The notes under the pieces: generated by a model
The model's input: only the letters and a program-made list of their open reading frames with translations
Told to the model about the DNA's origin: nothing
Databases searched by the model: none
Shown: positions 43,236 through 52,915 of the stretch, in pieces
How positions within the stretch are numbered: the first letter of the stretch is position 1
Layout: each line of letters starts with the position of its first letter
Made by a program: the position numbers and the translations under genes
Source: Spirochaeta cellobiosiphila DSM 17781
GTDB taxonomy: Bacteria > Spirochaetota > Spirochaetia > DSM-17781
Direction: 5' to 3'
NCBI RefSeq assembly: GCF_000426705.1
Contig: NZ_KE384558.1
Coordinates: 1 to 64,000, forward strand
DNA length: 64,000 nt

Positions 43236-44375
43236 TTGGCAAAACGAGATTATTATGAGGTACTGGGGCTCCAAAAAGGAGCCTCAACTGATGAAATAAA
43301 GAAAGCTTACAGAAAGCTAGCTGTTAAGTATCACCCTGACAAGAACCAAGGGGATAAGGAAGCTGAGGAACGGTTCAAAGAGGGGACAGAAGCTTATGAA
43401 GTCCTTTCTGATGATAAGAAACGAGCGGCCTATGATCAATTTGGTTTTGCCGGAGTAGAAGGCATGGGTGCTGGAGGTGCCGGCGGGTTTGGCGGAGGAT
43501 TTGGTGGTGCAGCTGCCAGAGACTTTGAGGACTTGTTCGGTGGCTTCGGTGATATCTTTGATTCTTTCTTTGGCGGAGGCGGAGGCGGTGGTCGTCGACG
43601 TTCCAACAACAACCGGGGAAATGACCTCAGATACGATCTGGAGATAGATTTTAAAGAGGCTGTGTTCGGTGCCAAAAAGGAAATATCCTTTAAACGGGAT
43701 TCTTCTTGTGACGTTTGTCATGGTTCCGGAGCTAAATCCGGTAGTGGACGAAAAACCTGTCCAACCTGTGGAGGTAGTGGACAAGTTCGAAGAAGTTCTG
43801 GCTTCTTCTCTATCGCTAGTCCCTGTCCCAGTTGTAAGGGGGAAGGATACACGATTGAGGATCCCTGTAATAAGTGTTATGGAACAGGAACAGTTCAAAA
43901 GACACAGAAGATTAAAGTAACCATTCCTGCGGGGATTGAGCATGGAAAACGGATTCGCATTGAAGGTCAGGGAGATGCCGGCCAGAGTGGCGGTGCTCCA
44001 GGGGACTTGTATGTTGTTATTCTGGTTCATAATCATGAGTATTTTGAACGAAATGGTAATGACATTTATTGTATGATTCCCATAAGCTTAACCCAGGCCT
44101 CCTTAGGCTCAGAAATCCAGGTTGAAACACTGGATGGTAAGAAAGTGAAGCTCAAGGTTCCCGGTGGAACACAGAATGGTAAAGTAATGCGCCTTAGAGG
44201 GGAAGGTGTTCCTTATCTACATAATGCAAACCGTAGAGGAGACATGTATATCAAGATACGTGTTGAAGTTCCCAATAAACTAAGTTCTAAAGCTAAGAAG
44301 CTTATGCAGGAATTAAGTGAAGAGTTGGGAGAAGAGGAAAAGCCAAGGCCTGTAAGGTTATCTGATATTAATTAA
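43236..44375 (+). CDS. dnaJ: Co-chaperone DnaJ (Hsp40)
   Basis: The start is TTG at 43236, giving the standard [16 protein letters not shown]; no ATG fits. The J domain has the HPD in [11 protein letters not shown] Gly/Phe-rich linker follows, then four CxxCxGxG zinc repeats ([32 protein letters not shown]), then the client-binding domains. The 379-residue length is normal. The ribosome binding site (AAGTAGG) is weak, so translation may be coupled to dnaK. Confidence 0.97.
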   Translation: MAKRDYYEVLGLQKGASTDEIKKAYRKLAVKYHPDKNQGDKEAEERFKEGTEAYEVLSDDKKRAAYDQFGFAGVEGMGAGGAGGFGGGFGGAAARDFEDLFGGFGDIFDSFFGGGGGGGRRRSNNNRGNDLRYDLEIDFKEAVFGAKKEISFKRDSSCDVCHGSGAKSGSGRKTCPTCGGSGQVRRSSGFFSIASPCPSCKGEGYTIEDPCNKCYGTGTVQKTQKIKVTIPAGIEHGKRIRIEGQGDAGQSGGAPGDLYVVILVHNHEYFERNGNDIYCMIPISLTQASLGSEIQVETLDGKKVKLKVPGGTQNGKVMRLRGEGVPYLHNANRRGDMYIKIRVEVPNKLSSKAKKLMQELSEELGEEEKPRPVRLSDIN

Positions 44376-44379
44376 AATT

Positions 44380-44404
44380 AGCGGGGCAACCCGCTTTTTT
44401 TTAT
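44380..44404 (+). terminator. Terminator after dnaJ
   Basis: AGCGGG and CCCGCT pair around a GCAA tetraloop and are followed directly by eight T residues. This is a strong rho-independent terminator for the chaperone operon. Confidence 0.92.
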
Positions 44405-44406
44405 CT

Positions 44407-44412
44407 TATAAT
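44407..44412 (+). promoter_or_regulatory. -10 box TATAAT close to the next start codon
   Basis: A consensus TATAAT ends eight bases before ATG 44420. Transcription would begin at or within a base or two of the start codon, giving a leaderless message. No -35 is recognisable because the terminator occupies that position. Confidence 0.4.
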
Positions 44413-44419
44413 ATGGGTT

Positions 44420-44803
44420 ATGAATGAGAAAAGGATACTCATATTATTCAGGAATCGTCTCATCGCCTGGGGGCTCTTATCTGTATTAGGATCATTTCTT
44501 GTATTTTCCCTTGTGATGGGGATCTTCTATTTTACTAATGATATCACCGGAGATAGTGTTTATAGAGACTGGAATATTCTCTTTACTGTGCTTCTTTTGA
44601 ATAATCTGATAATTATGTTATTCTTGATTGGTACGGGAATTTATTTAGCAAATAGGATAGTTTCTCCCATAAAACGTATTAGTCGCTCTCTGGAGACCAT
44701 TGTCAATGGAAAAAAGCCTCAAAGGATTGATATTAAGGAGCCTGATATCTTTACGGAACTAGTACAAAATATTAATCTCTTGATTGAAAAAACTGATCAG
44801 TAG
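44420..44803 (+). CDS. Two-TM protein with a HAMP domain
   Basis: The 127-residue membrane protein has TM helices at about 14-37 and 52-75, a short periplasmic loop (FTNDITGDSVYRDW), and a C-terminal HAMP-like segment (NRIVSPIKRISRSLETIVNG, then FTELVQNINLLIEK). Nothing follows the HAMP domain, so there is no kinase or methyl-accepting output. It may act through a partner protein. No ribosome binding site precedes the ATG. It is 9 nt upstream of rlmB and probably co-transcribed with it. Confidence 0.75.
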   Translation: MNEKRILILFRNRLIAWGLLSVLGSFLVFSLVMGIFYFTNDITGDSVYRDWNILFTVLLLNNLIIMLFLIGTGIYLANRIVSPIKRISRSLETIVNGKKPQRIDIKEPDIFTELVQNINLLIEKTDQ

Positions 44804-44812
44804 GGGACAAAG

Positions 44813-45541
44813 TTGATACACACAGGTTACCATGGTATGGAAGAGGGAATTCGTAACCCTCAGAAAGATATGGTCTTATTCATTAGTAAAAAAAGTAAAC
44901 GTAATACCAGTATTGTGGAACTGGCGGAACAAGCAGGTGTTACAATAAAGAATGTACCTGATAAAGAATTAGATGCCCTCTGCGGTGTAAAGAATCATAG
45001 GGGGATTGCTCTTCAGGTAAATCAGGTTCAGAAGAGACGGTATCAATCCCTGGAGGATTTTATTGCTGAACATAATAGCGACACTGGTATTGTTGTCTTT
45101 CTGGATGGTGTAACAGATCCTCAAAACTTCGGAGCGATCCTTAGGTCCTGTGATCAATTTGAAGCGGATCTCGTCGTTCTTCCTTCCAAAAGATCTGTTA
45201 AGGAAACGGATTTGGTTGCCCGTACTTCAGCTGGCGCCAGTGCTTATGTTCCTGTCGTAACAGTACCCAATCTGACACGGGCCATTGGACAAGTTAAAGA
45301 AGCAGGTTTCTGGACCTATGGTGCAGATATGAATGGTACCGTTTCTCCTGAAATGGATTTTAAAGGTAAAGTTGCTATCGTCATGGGACGGGAAGGGCAA
45401 GGATTACATAGACTGGTAAAAGAAGAATGTGACGGAATTGTTAGTATTCCTACTGGGGGACATATTGATTCCCTCAATGTTTCCGTAGCTACAGGTGTCT
45501 TGTTATACGAGATCGCTTGCCAGCAAAAACGTTTTTATTAA
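44813..45541 (+). CDS. rlmB: 23S rRNA 2'-O-methyltransferase RlmB (TrmH/SpoU family)
   Basis: The enzyme methylates the ribose of G2251 in the peptidyl-transferase loop. The TTG start at 44813 follows TAGGGGAC. The N-terminal substrate domain is followed by the SPOUT fold with LDGVTDPQNFGAILRSCDQF (motif 1), IVMGREGQGL (motif 2) and IPTGGHIDSLNVSVATGVLL (motif 3). The 242-residue length is typical. The standard motifs are intact. Confidence 0.92.
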   Translation: MIHTGYHGMEEGIRNPQKDMVLFISKKSKRNTSIVELAEQAGVTIKNVPDKELDALCGVKNHRGIALQVNQVQKRRYQSLEDFIAEHNSDTGIVVFLDGVTDPQNFGAILRSCDQFEADLVVLPSKRSVKETDLVARTSAGASAYVPVVTVPNLTRAIGQVKEAGFWTYGADMNGTVSPEMDFKGKVAIVMGREGQGLHRLVKEECDGIVSIPTGGHIDSLNVSVATGVLLYEIACQQKRFY

Positions 45542-45543
45542 AG

Positions 45544-45572
45544 AAAGGCTGAAGTCAACTTCAGCCTTTTTC
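45544..45572. terminator. Terminator shared by rlmB and purD
   Basis: AAAGGCTGAAGT and ACTTCAGCCTTT form a near-perfect stem, followed by TTTTTC on the plus strand and by TTTCTTTAAT on the minus strand. It lies between the converging rlmB and purD genes. Confidence 0.88.
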
Positions 45573-46826
45573 TTATGCCTCTTCGTAGAACTTTTTACCT
45601 ATATCATTTCTGAACCAGGCACCTTCAAAGTTAACAAATTTTGTTCCTCTATAAGCTGCTGAATAGGCTGATATGATATCACTTCCGATTCCTACGGAGG
45701 TAAAGCAACGTCCTCCCCCTGTTACTAATTGACCCTGAGCATCGATTGATGTAGAGGCGTGGAAGATCAGAGCATCCTCTGTATCTTCAGGTATTGGTTG
45801 AACAGGGATACTTTTATTATATTCACCGGGATAGCCCTCAGCGGCGATAACAACCCCCAGTGCCGTATTATTTTCATTAACTCGTGGTGTATAGTTATCT
45901 AGATGTCCCTTGATCATAGCATCTGCAATATTACCAAAATCAGATTCAATTAAGGATAACAGTGGCTGAGTTTCCGGATCTCCGAAACGTACATTGTACT
46001 CAAGAACCTTTGGTCCTTTACTGGTCACCATAACCCCGATATAAACAACTCCAACATAGTTAAGTCCTTCTTTATTAAGACTGTCCATTGTTGTTTTGAT
46101 GATGCTTTGTTCTATCTCACTATATAATTCCTTGGTTACCCAGGGAACAGGACAGATAGCCCCCATACCACCTGTATTGAGACCTTCATCATTATCATGA
46201 GCTTTTTTGTAATCAGAACAAGGTGGTAGTACCCGATAATTTTTTCCATCGGACAGGACAAAAAAGCTTACTTCAAAACCTTCTAAAAACTCCTCTACAA
46301 CAAGTGAGTCTGTTTTGAGAACTTCTTTACCAAAGTGAAGTAATTCCTCTTGATCTGTTGATTCCAGGACGCCTTTTCCTGCTGCCAATCCGCTCTTTTT
46401 AAGTACAACCCTATGAGTGATTGATTTCATGTAGGATTCAAAATCACTGGCTTTAGTAAATGTTCTTGATTCTGCAGTAGGGATATGATTCCTAACCATA
46501 AAATCTTTACTAAAGGCTTTGCTAGACTCTAATTGTGCAGCTTCCTGATGGGGGCCTATTACGGCAATTCCAGCTTCCTTGATTTTGTCAACGATTCCAG
46601 CAGCTAAAGGACCTTCTGGACCAACAAATACAAGATCAATCTTATTATCTCTACATGCTTGTAGTACTTGATCTTCCTTTTCAGGGTTAATATTCAAATT
46701 GGTCCCTAATTCAGCAGTCCCTCCGTTGCCTGGGGCGATGTATAAGCCGCTTATACGTTTGCTTTGGGAAAATTTCCAAGATATGGCATGTTCCCGCCCT
46801 CCTGAGCCCAATATGAGTACTCTCAC
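45573..46826 (-). CDS. purD: Phosphoribosylamine-glycine ligase PurD
   Basis: PurD makes GAR from phosphoribosylamine, glycine and ATP, step 2 of purine synthesis. The 417-residue ATP-grasp enzyme begins MRVLILGSGGREHAISWKFS. It contains VFVGPEGPLAAGIVDKI, KKSGLAAGKGV, NTGGMGAICPVP and EYNVRFGDPETQPLLSLI. It is the last gene of purF-purM-purN-purD; its ATG overlaps the purN stop by one base. Confidence 0.97.
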   Translation of the reverse strand: MRVLILGSGGREHAISWKFSQSKRISGLYIAPGNGGTAELGTNLNINPEKEDQVLQACRDNKIDLVFVGPEGPLAAGIVDKIKEAGIAVIGPHQEAAQLESSKAFSKDFMVRNHIPTAESRTFTKASDFESYMKSITHRVVLKKSGLAAGKGVLESTDQEELLHFGKEVLKTDSLVVEEFLEGFEVSFFVLSDGKNYRVLPPCSDYKKAHDNDEGLNTGGMGAICPVPWVTKELYSEIEQSIIKTTMDSLNKEGLNYVGVVYIGVMVTSKGPKVLEYNVRFGDPETQPLLSLIESDFGNIADAMIKGHLDNYTPRVNENNTALGVVIAAEGYPGEYNKSIPVQPIPEDTEDALIFHASTSIDAQGQLVTGGGRCFTSVGIGSDIISAYSAAYRGTKFVNFEGAWFRNDIGKKFYEEA

Positions 46827-47401
46827 TACTTATCCTCCAAATCTATTTTATCCAGAAGTCTTATAATGACCTCCGGGTAATACTTATGTTCTAAAGAATG
46901 TATTTTCTTCTCTACCGTATCTAGAGTGTCTTTATCTTCTTTTACAAAGGAATATTGTTCTATTATAGGACCAGTATCCATCCCCTGGTCAACATAGTGA
47001 ATGGTTATCCCCATTTCGCTATCATCCGACTTCCAACTGTCCTCAATTCCATGAGTTCCTGGATGTTTGGGTAGTAGGGAAGGATGAATATTAATTATTT
47101 TATCTTTTAAAGGATTTACAAAAGTGGGTGAGAGTAAACGCATATAACCAGCTAGTACAACGAGATCAACTTGTGCTTTCTCCAAAATACTTAGAATATC
47201 CTCTTCTGCTTCTTCTCTTTTACGCCCTCTGTATAAAACGACATAAGAGGGAATCTCCAGCTTTTCTGCTCTAGTCAGTGCATAGGCTTGTTGTTTGTCA
47301 CATATGAGTAATTCTACCTTATGAGACGTCCCGTGTAATCCCTTAACCAGAGCCTCAAAATTACTACCAGAACCTGAAGCCATGACAGCTATTTTAGCCA
47401 T
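46826..47401 (-). CDS. purN: GAR formyltransferase PurN
   Basis: PurN transfers a formyl group from 10-formyl-THF to GAR, step 3. The 191-residue protein begins MAKIAVMASGSGSNFEALVK. The catalytic Asn-His pair lies in INIHPSLLPKHPG and the Asp in VDQGMDTGPII. The normal length and the one-base overlaps on both sides show tight translational coupling. Confidence 0.96.
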   Translation of the reverse strand: MAKIAVMASGSGSNFEALVKGLHGTSHKVELLICDKQQAYALTRAEKLEIPSYVVLYRGRKREEAEEDILSILEKAQVDLVVLAGYMRLLSPTFVNPLKDKIINIHPSLLPKHPGTHGIEDSWKSDDSEMGITIHYVDQGMDTGPIIEQYSFVKEDKDTLDTVEKKIHSLEHKYYPEVIIRLLDKIDLEDK

Positions 47402-48354
47402 CAGCTGAGGACCCCGATGTTATGAAGTTCGAAATCAGATTCTTTTGCCTTTGATAGGAGAGATTCCACCTTGTCAGGATGGCAAATGACAGCCATTCCT
47501 ATGCCCATATTAAATACTTTCCGCATTTCTGATTCTTCGATCTGTCCGTCTTTACGGATTTTTTCGAATATCCAGGGCAAATCCCAATCCCAGGTCAATT
47601 TGATACTGAGGTTGTCTGGAATACTTCTTACAATATTACCTTCCAGTCCTCCACCAGTAATATGGGCGGCTCCCAGTACATTGCCCGTTTGAAGCAGGGA
47701 TTTCATATGTTTTACATAGATAATGGTTGGTTTTAGTAATTCTGTCATAGCTGTTTTGTCCTCAGGACTTATCACTTTCCTGGCTAAACTAAGACCATTA
47801 GAGTGTATACCCGCGCTAGGAATTCCCAGAATAACATCACCTGCTTTCATTTGATCTTTGAAGGGCAACATTTGGTCTTTATCTACCATACCCACACTAA
47901 ATCCGGCTAAATCAAAGTCTCCAGTCTTATAGAGATCGGGCATTTCAGCTGTTTCCCCCCCTGCCAGAGTACATTCAGCTTGTTCACAACCAGTGACAAC
48001 CCCGGCCATAAGCGGATGAAGAATGGACTCGTCTATCCCACCGCAAGCAATATAATCAAGAAAGACTAATGGTTCTGCACCACACACAATAAGGTCATTC
48101 ACACACATAGCAACGAGATCTATACCCAGTGTGTCATATTGTTTGAGCTGTTGTCCTACTATGAGTTTTGTTCCCACACCATCAGTTGCGGATAACAGGA
48201 CTGGTTTTTTATAGCGGGTTGGATCTATCTCGATACCACCAGCAAAACCACCTAATCCTTGAGATACGGCTTTGGAATTAATATTGGATATAAAATTCGC
48301 AAATCGATCTCCCTTTTCAATATCAACCCCGGCTGAGGCATAGGTCTTAGCCAT
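47401..48354 (-). CDS. purM: AIR synthetase PurM
   Basis: PurM closes the imidazole ring to form AIR, step 5. The 317-residue protein begins MAKTYASAGVDIEKGDRFAN. It has SATDGVGTKLIVGQ, DLVAMCVNDLIVCGAEPLVF, GGETAEMPDLY and AHITGGGLEGNIVR. It is somewhat shorter than the usual ~345 residues at the C-terminus (ending HNIGVLS), but the core motifs are all present. It overlaps purF by 8 nt. Confidence 0.96.
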   Translation of the reverse strand: MAKTYASAGVDIEKGDRFANFISNINSKAVSQGLGGFAGGIEIDPTRYKKPVLLSATDGVGTKLIVGQQLKQYDTLGIDLVAMCVNDLIVCGAEPLVFLDYIACGGIDESILHPLMAGVVTGCEQAECTLAGGETAEMPDLYKTGDFDLAGFSVGMVDKDQMLPFKDQMKAGDVILGIPSAGIHSNGLSLARKVISPEDKTAMTELLKPTIIYVKHMKSLLQTGNVLGAAHITGGGLEGNIVRSIPDNLSIKLTWDWDLPWIFEKIRKDGQIEESEMRKVFNMGIGMAVICHPDKVESLLSKAKESDFELHNIGVLS

Positions 48355-49747
48355 TTTTCAATACTCCTTCTGATTTTAATGGTACATGAACGGGATAATC
48401 ACCGTTAAAACAGGCATAGCAGAATTTATTAGGTTCTTCTACACAGTGTTCTAATTCTTCTATGGGAAGAAACATAACACTATCAGCTCCTATCATTTCT
48501 GCGATTTCATCAGGTGTTTTATGATTTGAGATAAGTTCATCCCTTGTGGGAACATCAATTCCAAAAAAGCAAGGCCAGTGAAGTTCTGGTGAACTTAGTC
48601 TAAGATGCACTTCTGAAGCCCCGGCTTGTCTTAATAATTTGACAATGGTTCGGCTAGTTGTTCCTCGAACGAGGGAGTCATCTACCATGATTACTCTTTT
48701 TCCCTTAAGGGTTTCTTTGTTGGGATGGAGCTTCATTTTGACAGCCATTTCCCTTTTGGATTTTGTTGGTTGTATGAAAGAACGACCGGCAAAGTGATTT
48801 CGGGTTAAGCCAAAGTCAAAGGGCACCCCCGATTCCTGTGAATATCCCAGGGCGGCAAAGTTACCTGAATCAGGTACAGGAATGACTAAATCCGCTTCGA
48901 CAGTGTCTACTTTGGCCAAGGCTGCTCCCATTTTCTTTCGATTGATGTGAACTGATTGATTATATATTTCCGAGTCAGGGCGAGCAAAATAGATCATCTC
49001 AAAGACACATTGAGCTATTCTTGGTGAAGAGTTAAATCTCTCACTTCTGACGCCTTCTTTTGTTACTATGACCATTTCTCCTGGTTCTACAGATCGGTAT
49101 TCTGTGATCTCATGTGTATCGAGGGCGCAAGTCTCACTGGCAATCATGGTCATGCCTTCTTTTTGGCCTATATACAGAGGTCTAAACCCTAAGGGATCTC
49201 GAATCCCAATAAGCATATCTCTATGGAGGAGTACCATACTAAAGGCTCCTTCCAGATGCTTTAATACTTCTGTTATACCATCGAAGAAATCAATTTTTCT
49301 GGAACGACTCAACATGTGAAGTACTAGTTCTGTATCACTTGTTGATTGAAATATCGCTCCTTCATGGCTCAGGCGTTCCCGTAACTTGTCTGCATTGGAA
49401 ATATTACCATTATGGGCTAGGGCTATCTCCCCTCTATTGCAGGTAATATGTATGGGTTGGGCATTATCCCATAAGTTTCCTCCAGCAGTCGAGTACCGGA
49501 CATGTCCAATACCAGCATAGGACAAATGTTCTTCGTTAAGATAGTGACTTAGGACGGAGCCTACCGAACCAAGATCTTTAAATGTTGCGAATCTTTCCTC
49601 TTTCACATAGGTTATTCCTGCACTTTCTTGACCTCTATGTTGTAAACTAAAGAGGGGAAAGTATAATTGCTCAGGAATATTGGACTTTTCTTGGGAGAAG
49701 ATACCGACAACGCCGCAGTAATGCTTTACGCTATCCATTTCACTCAC
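48347..49747 (-). CDS. purF: Amidophosphoribosyltransferase PurF (Fe-S, propeptide type)
   Basis: PurF makes phosphoribosylamine from PRPP and glutamine, the committed step. The likely start is GTG 49747 or ATG 49738. Either leaves a short propeptide before the catalytic Cys in KHYCGVVGIFS, as in the Bacillus type. The PRPP motif VIMVDDSLVRGTTSRTIVKL is intact. The four cysteines of the 4Fe-4S cluster can be placed: CVFEMIYFARPDS, HWPCFFGID and FCYACFNGDYP. The 466-residue length is normal. It leads the purine operon, 45 nt after the stop of the unknown gene upstream. Confidence 0.96.
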   Translation of the reverse strand: MSEMDSVKHYCGVVGIFSQEKSNIPEQLYFPLFSLQHRGQESAGITYVKEERFATFKDLGSVGSVLSHYLNEEHLSYAGIGHVRYSTAGGNLWDNAQPIHITCNRGEIALAHNGNISNADKLRERLSHEGAIFQSTSDTELVLHMLSRSRKIDFFDGITEVLKHLEGAFSMVLLHRDMLIGIRDPLGFRPLYIGQKEGMTMIASETCALDTHEITEYRSVEPGEMVIVTKEGVRSERFNSSPRIAQCVFEMIYFARPDSEIYNQSVHINRKKMGAALAKVDTVEADLVIPVPDSGNFAALGYSQESGVPFDFGLTRNHFAGRSFIQPTKSKREMAVKMKLHPNKETLKGKRVIMVDDSLVRGTTSRTIVKLLRQAGASEVHLRLSSPELHWPCFFGIDVPTRDELISNHKTPDEIAEMIGADSVMFLPIEELEHCVEEPNKFCYACFNGDYPVHVPLKSEGVLKNG

Positions 49748-49792
49748 GAGTCTAGATATAGCAAGTTTTTATTGGCTTGGCAATACTTAGTA

Positions 49793-51373
49793 CTACATAG
49801 GTTTCTTTAATACAACAAATTGCTTTATTATTTTCAAGAACTGGGTATTCCTATTGAAACCCTCAACCAGATCACTTATTATGGAGTCTTGAGTCTGTAG
49901 TGGATTCCCGAATGACTTTATGTTGCTAATGATTTCCGGGGTAGGTTTTTTAAAATCTTGAAGGATATCCTGTAATTGGGATGTTAGACCATAAAGTGAT
50001 TGTGTTTTCTCTTCTAGTATCTCACCGGCTCTTTTGTTTATACTATCAATGATTCTTTGGCTGAGTTCCATCCTGTCCACCCCAGATTTGATTTCTCTCA
50101 TGTATTGTTCCAATATGACAACGCTATGTCGTCCTTCCTGTCCCAATATCTGATCAAAGTTGTTGATATCCTCTATTATCTTTTCGCATTGATAATAGTG
50201 TTCTGTCAGACTATTCTGAAAGTTCTTTCTATCATAAAAACCTTCTATGAGCAGCTTGTTGATAGGATCTTTAAGGTGTTGTAGATAGTGTATTTTCATA
50301 TGATTGTATAGTATTTGAAGAGGTTTTATCTTGCTAAAACCAGGTAGGCCAATGTCCTCAAAGGCTTGACTCTTTGTATAACAATAATTCTCTAGCTCCT
50401 CTAAGTTCTGGGATTCAAATAATACTTTTAAATCATCGGATATAGTATTTTCTTTTAATTCTCGGAGTGCCCTTTCCATGTCCTTTATGAATAAGTTTTC
50501 GATGGATTCTAAATATAGTTTTATTTCATCAGGCTGTTCTTTATTGACAGGTAAACGGGCGAGGGGGTCCTCATCCCAGGCTTTTATCAAATTTAATATG
50601 ACAGTTGGTGGAAGTTCTCTGGAGTAATAACGGTGTATGTTGTTTAAGATTTTCTGTTGATCTTTTTTTTTCTCTAAATGCTCACCATAGAGACGTTTTT
50701 CTAACACTGTTAACAGGGGGAGAAAATCCATGTTAAAATTAATACCTCCCCATAGATAGTAGAAGTCCTTCAATTCCTGAGAGAGCATTTTATTGGAGCT
50801 TAATGAGAAACTTGGTTTCTTTTCTATTTTACTTAGGTCGAGAGATACATCAAAAAAAGCCAGTATATTAGAAAAGGGATAATTACATAGTTCCCAAAGG
50901 TGATTGACTTCTGCCATAGCCAGGTTAAACTTTGATTTGTCCAGTGCCATGACTCTTCTGGAAAAGTTTTTAAGTTCATCCCGAATCTTTATGGATTCCT
51001 TTTCTCTATTGGGAGCCCCTTCTAGTTTTCTTTTAATATTTTCATATTGAAAAGACTCTCTTTTTTCTGCGAAATTGGATCCTAGCAGACTCTCTAAGAG
51101 ATAATTCTTAAAATTTCTATTCAGCCCAGGTTCTTTATGTCCTATTGTTTTGCTTAATACTTCATAAATAGGTAATAAGTTTAAGTAAAGGTTGTAAAAA
51201 TGCTGCCCAAGTGCAGGCAGGAATGCTTTGGGGGATGTTTGATATAAGCGTGGTTTTAATGCCTTTAGTTCTTGATGTACAAGTCTTAATTCTTTTTTAA
51301 CCAATTTCTCCTGTGGATCACTAGTAAATATATTGTTAAAAAAGGATTGTATCATTTCCAAAAATGAGCCCAT
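49793..51373 (-). CDS. Large helical protein of unknown function
   Basis: The 526-residue product is rich in Leu, Lys and Glu and almost wholly helical. It has no signal peptide, TM helix or catalytic motif. Features include LVKKELRLVHQELKALKPRL near the start, SFSLSSNKMLSQELKDFYYL in the middle and KKPTPEIISNIKSFGNPLQT near the end. I recall spirochaete-restricted families of this kind (possibly DUF5312), but this is unverified. It is read in the same direction as purF, 45 nt upstream, and may share its transcript. Confidence 0.7.
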   Translation of the reverse strand: MGSFLEMIQSFFNNIFTSDPQEKLVKKELRLVHQELKALKPRLYQTSPKAFLPALGQHFYNLYLNLLPIYEVLSKTIGHKEPGLNRNFKNYLLESLLGSNFAEKRESFQYENIKRKLEGAPNREKESIKIRDELKNFSRRVMALDKSKFNLAMAEVNHLWELCNYPFSNILAFFDVSLDLSKIEKKPSFSLSSNKMLSQELKDFYYLWGGINFNMDFLPLLTVLEKRLYGEHLEKKKDQQKILNNIHRYYSRELPPTVILNLIKAWDEDPLARLPVNKEQPDEIKLYLESIENLFIKDMERALRELKENTISDDLKVLFESQNLEELENYCYTKSQAFEDIGLPGFSKIKPLQILYNHMKIHYLQHLKDPINKLLIEGFYDRKNFQNSLTEHYYQCEKIIEDINNFDQILGQEGRHSVVILEQYMREIKSGVDRMELSQRIIDSINKRAGEILEEKTQSLYGLTSQLQDILQDFKKPTPEIISNIKSFGNPLQTQDSIISDLVEGFNRNTQFLKIIKQFVVLKKPM

Positions 51374-51441
51374 GCCTAAAGTGTAGGCTGGGCTTATTTT
51401 GATTTCAACAATTTTAAACGAGGACTTTATTATTCACTTTG

Positions 51442-52803
51442 TTATAATCCAGTCCGATAGCCATGTAAAATGGCTGTAAGAATAAAATTAAATGGTTTAT
51501 TGAAATGTGGGAGGAAGTAAACATCGGTGAAAGCTATTTCCGGTAAGGTCATAGATTTCTGAATAGCGAGAGCTAAATAGTATATAATTTCTGTATGATT
51601 GATATCATCACAGGAACCTACTTGGGCCCCCACTAATCGAAGAGTTTTCTTCTCATATATTAACTTTATCTTTGTCATGCCATATTCATTCATGAACTCT
51701 GGTCTATCTGCATCTTCGATAAAGCTTGAGTCTATATCTAATCCTGCTGCTCTGGCGGCAAACTCACTTAATCCTGTGCTTGCCAGATTATTATTGAATA
51801 CGGATATAGCATTTGTTCCGGCTATGCTTTGGACTTCTGCTCCTTTTATTCCATTTATTGAAAAAGCGGCAGCTAATCCTGTTTTAACGGCATTTGTGGC
51901 TAAGGCTACTTGCTGGTTTTTCTGTAGGGAAGCATGATAGAGAGCTACTGCATCACCAATGGCATACACGTCTGGTAGGGATGTTCTCATTTGACTATCT
52001 ACGACCAAGGCACCATTTTCTACCTTCTTCCCATGGGGGAGTAACTCTGTATTGGGTTTGAAACCTATAGCTTTTATGACAAGATCTGCTTCATACTTGC
52101 CCTTATCTGTGATCACTGATTTGACTTTGCCCTGAATGCCTTCAAAATCAATAACTTTTTCTCCCAAGGCCAAGGTAATGCCTGAATTAAGCATATCCTG
52201 TTCTACTTTATCAGTGAATTCGGGATCAAAGTACCTTGGTATAACACGATCGGCAAAATCGATTAGTGTGACCTTTTTGCCTTTCTTTTGATAAGCTTCA
52301 GCTAATTCTATTCCGATGTATCCAGCACCAATAACCGCTACACTTTCGATATTTGGTTCATCTGCTTTTTGAATCAATTCCTCAGCGTGCTGGAAGAGTT
52401 TACATAACATGATGTTTTCCAGGTTTTGATGTTCCGCAGGTATCCCTGGTATATCAATCGGCCATGATCCTGCTGCATATATTAATTTGTCATAGCTATC
52501 TTCTATGATATCTCTAGTGCTAAGGTTCTTGATGGTAACAGTTTTATTGACTTCATCTATTTTGATAACGTCATGCTCCATGAAGACGTTCGCCCCCATT
52601 TCTTCTAACCTAATCTGGTCACAGTAAAATAAGCTATTTACATCTTTGACCGTTCCCCCTACTGCCAGGGCTATTCCACATCCTAGGAAAGAGATATTTG
52701 TATTTCGATCATAGGCATTTATCTGAATTTCAGGATTTTGGGTCAATAAAGTTCTAATGGCAGATGTCCCTGCGTGATTAATTCCTACAACAATAACTTT
52801 CAT
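51442..52803 (-). CDS. NADH oxidase-type flavoprotein (Nox/CoA-disulfide reductase family)
   Basis: The start is ATG 52803, six bases after AAGGAG, rather than the TTG two codons upstream. The 453-residue protein has an FAD Rossmann start (MKVIVVGINHAGTSAI), the single redox Cys in ISFLGCGIALAVGG, an NAD motif VIGAGYIGIELAEAY, and DVYAIGDAVAL. The Cys position fits H2O-forming NADH oxidases, which form a sulfenic acid. It would detoxify oxygen and regenerate NAD in an anaerobe or microaerophile. CoA-disulfide reductase is an alternative. It appears to be a single-gene unit. Confidence 0.88.
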   Translation of the reverse strand: MKVIVVGINHAGTSAIRTLLTQNPEIQINAYDRNTNISFLGCGIALAVGGTVKDVNSLFYCDQIRLEEMGANVFMEHDVIKIDEVNKTVTIKNLSTRDIIEDSYDKLIYAAGSWPIDIPGIPAEHQNLENIMLCKLFQHAEELIQKADEPNIESVAVIGAGYIGIELAEAYQKKGKKVTLIDFADRVIPRYFDPEFTDKVEQDMLNSGITLALGEKVIDFEGIQGKVKSVITDKGKYEADLVIKAIGFKPNTELLPHGKKVENGALVVDSQMRTSLPDVYAIGDAVALYHASLQKNQQVALATNAVKTGLAAAFSINGIKGAEVQSIAGTNAISVFNNNLASTGLSEFAARAAGLDIDSSFIEDADRPEFMNEYGMTKIKLIYEKKTLRLVGAQVGSCDDINHTEIIYYLALAIQKSMTLPEIAFTDVYFLPHFNKPFNFILTAILHGYRTGL

Positions 52804-52915
52804 ATTCAACTCCTTACTCCATTGGTTAAAGTATTATCAATAAATATTTACTTATTAATAATAACTATTTTAGTAAGGAATGTATATATGTGTATCGATA
52901 AAAAATGTTTGTATT

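Noticed and set aside
43317-44036. Long Pro/Ser/Thr-rich frames opposite dnaJ
   Set aside because: They are antisense shadows of the Gly-rich linker and zinc region of dnaJ; no start signal and no family.
49738-49792. Riboswitch or PurR box before purF
   Set aside because: Only 45 nt separate it from the upstream gene, and no conserved aptamer or PurBox pair could be seen.
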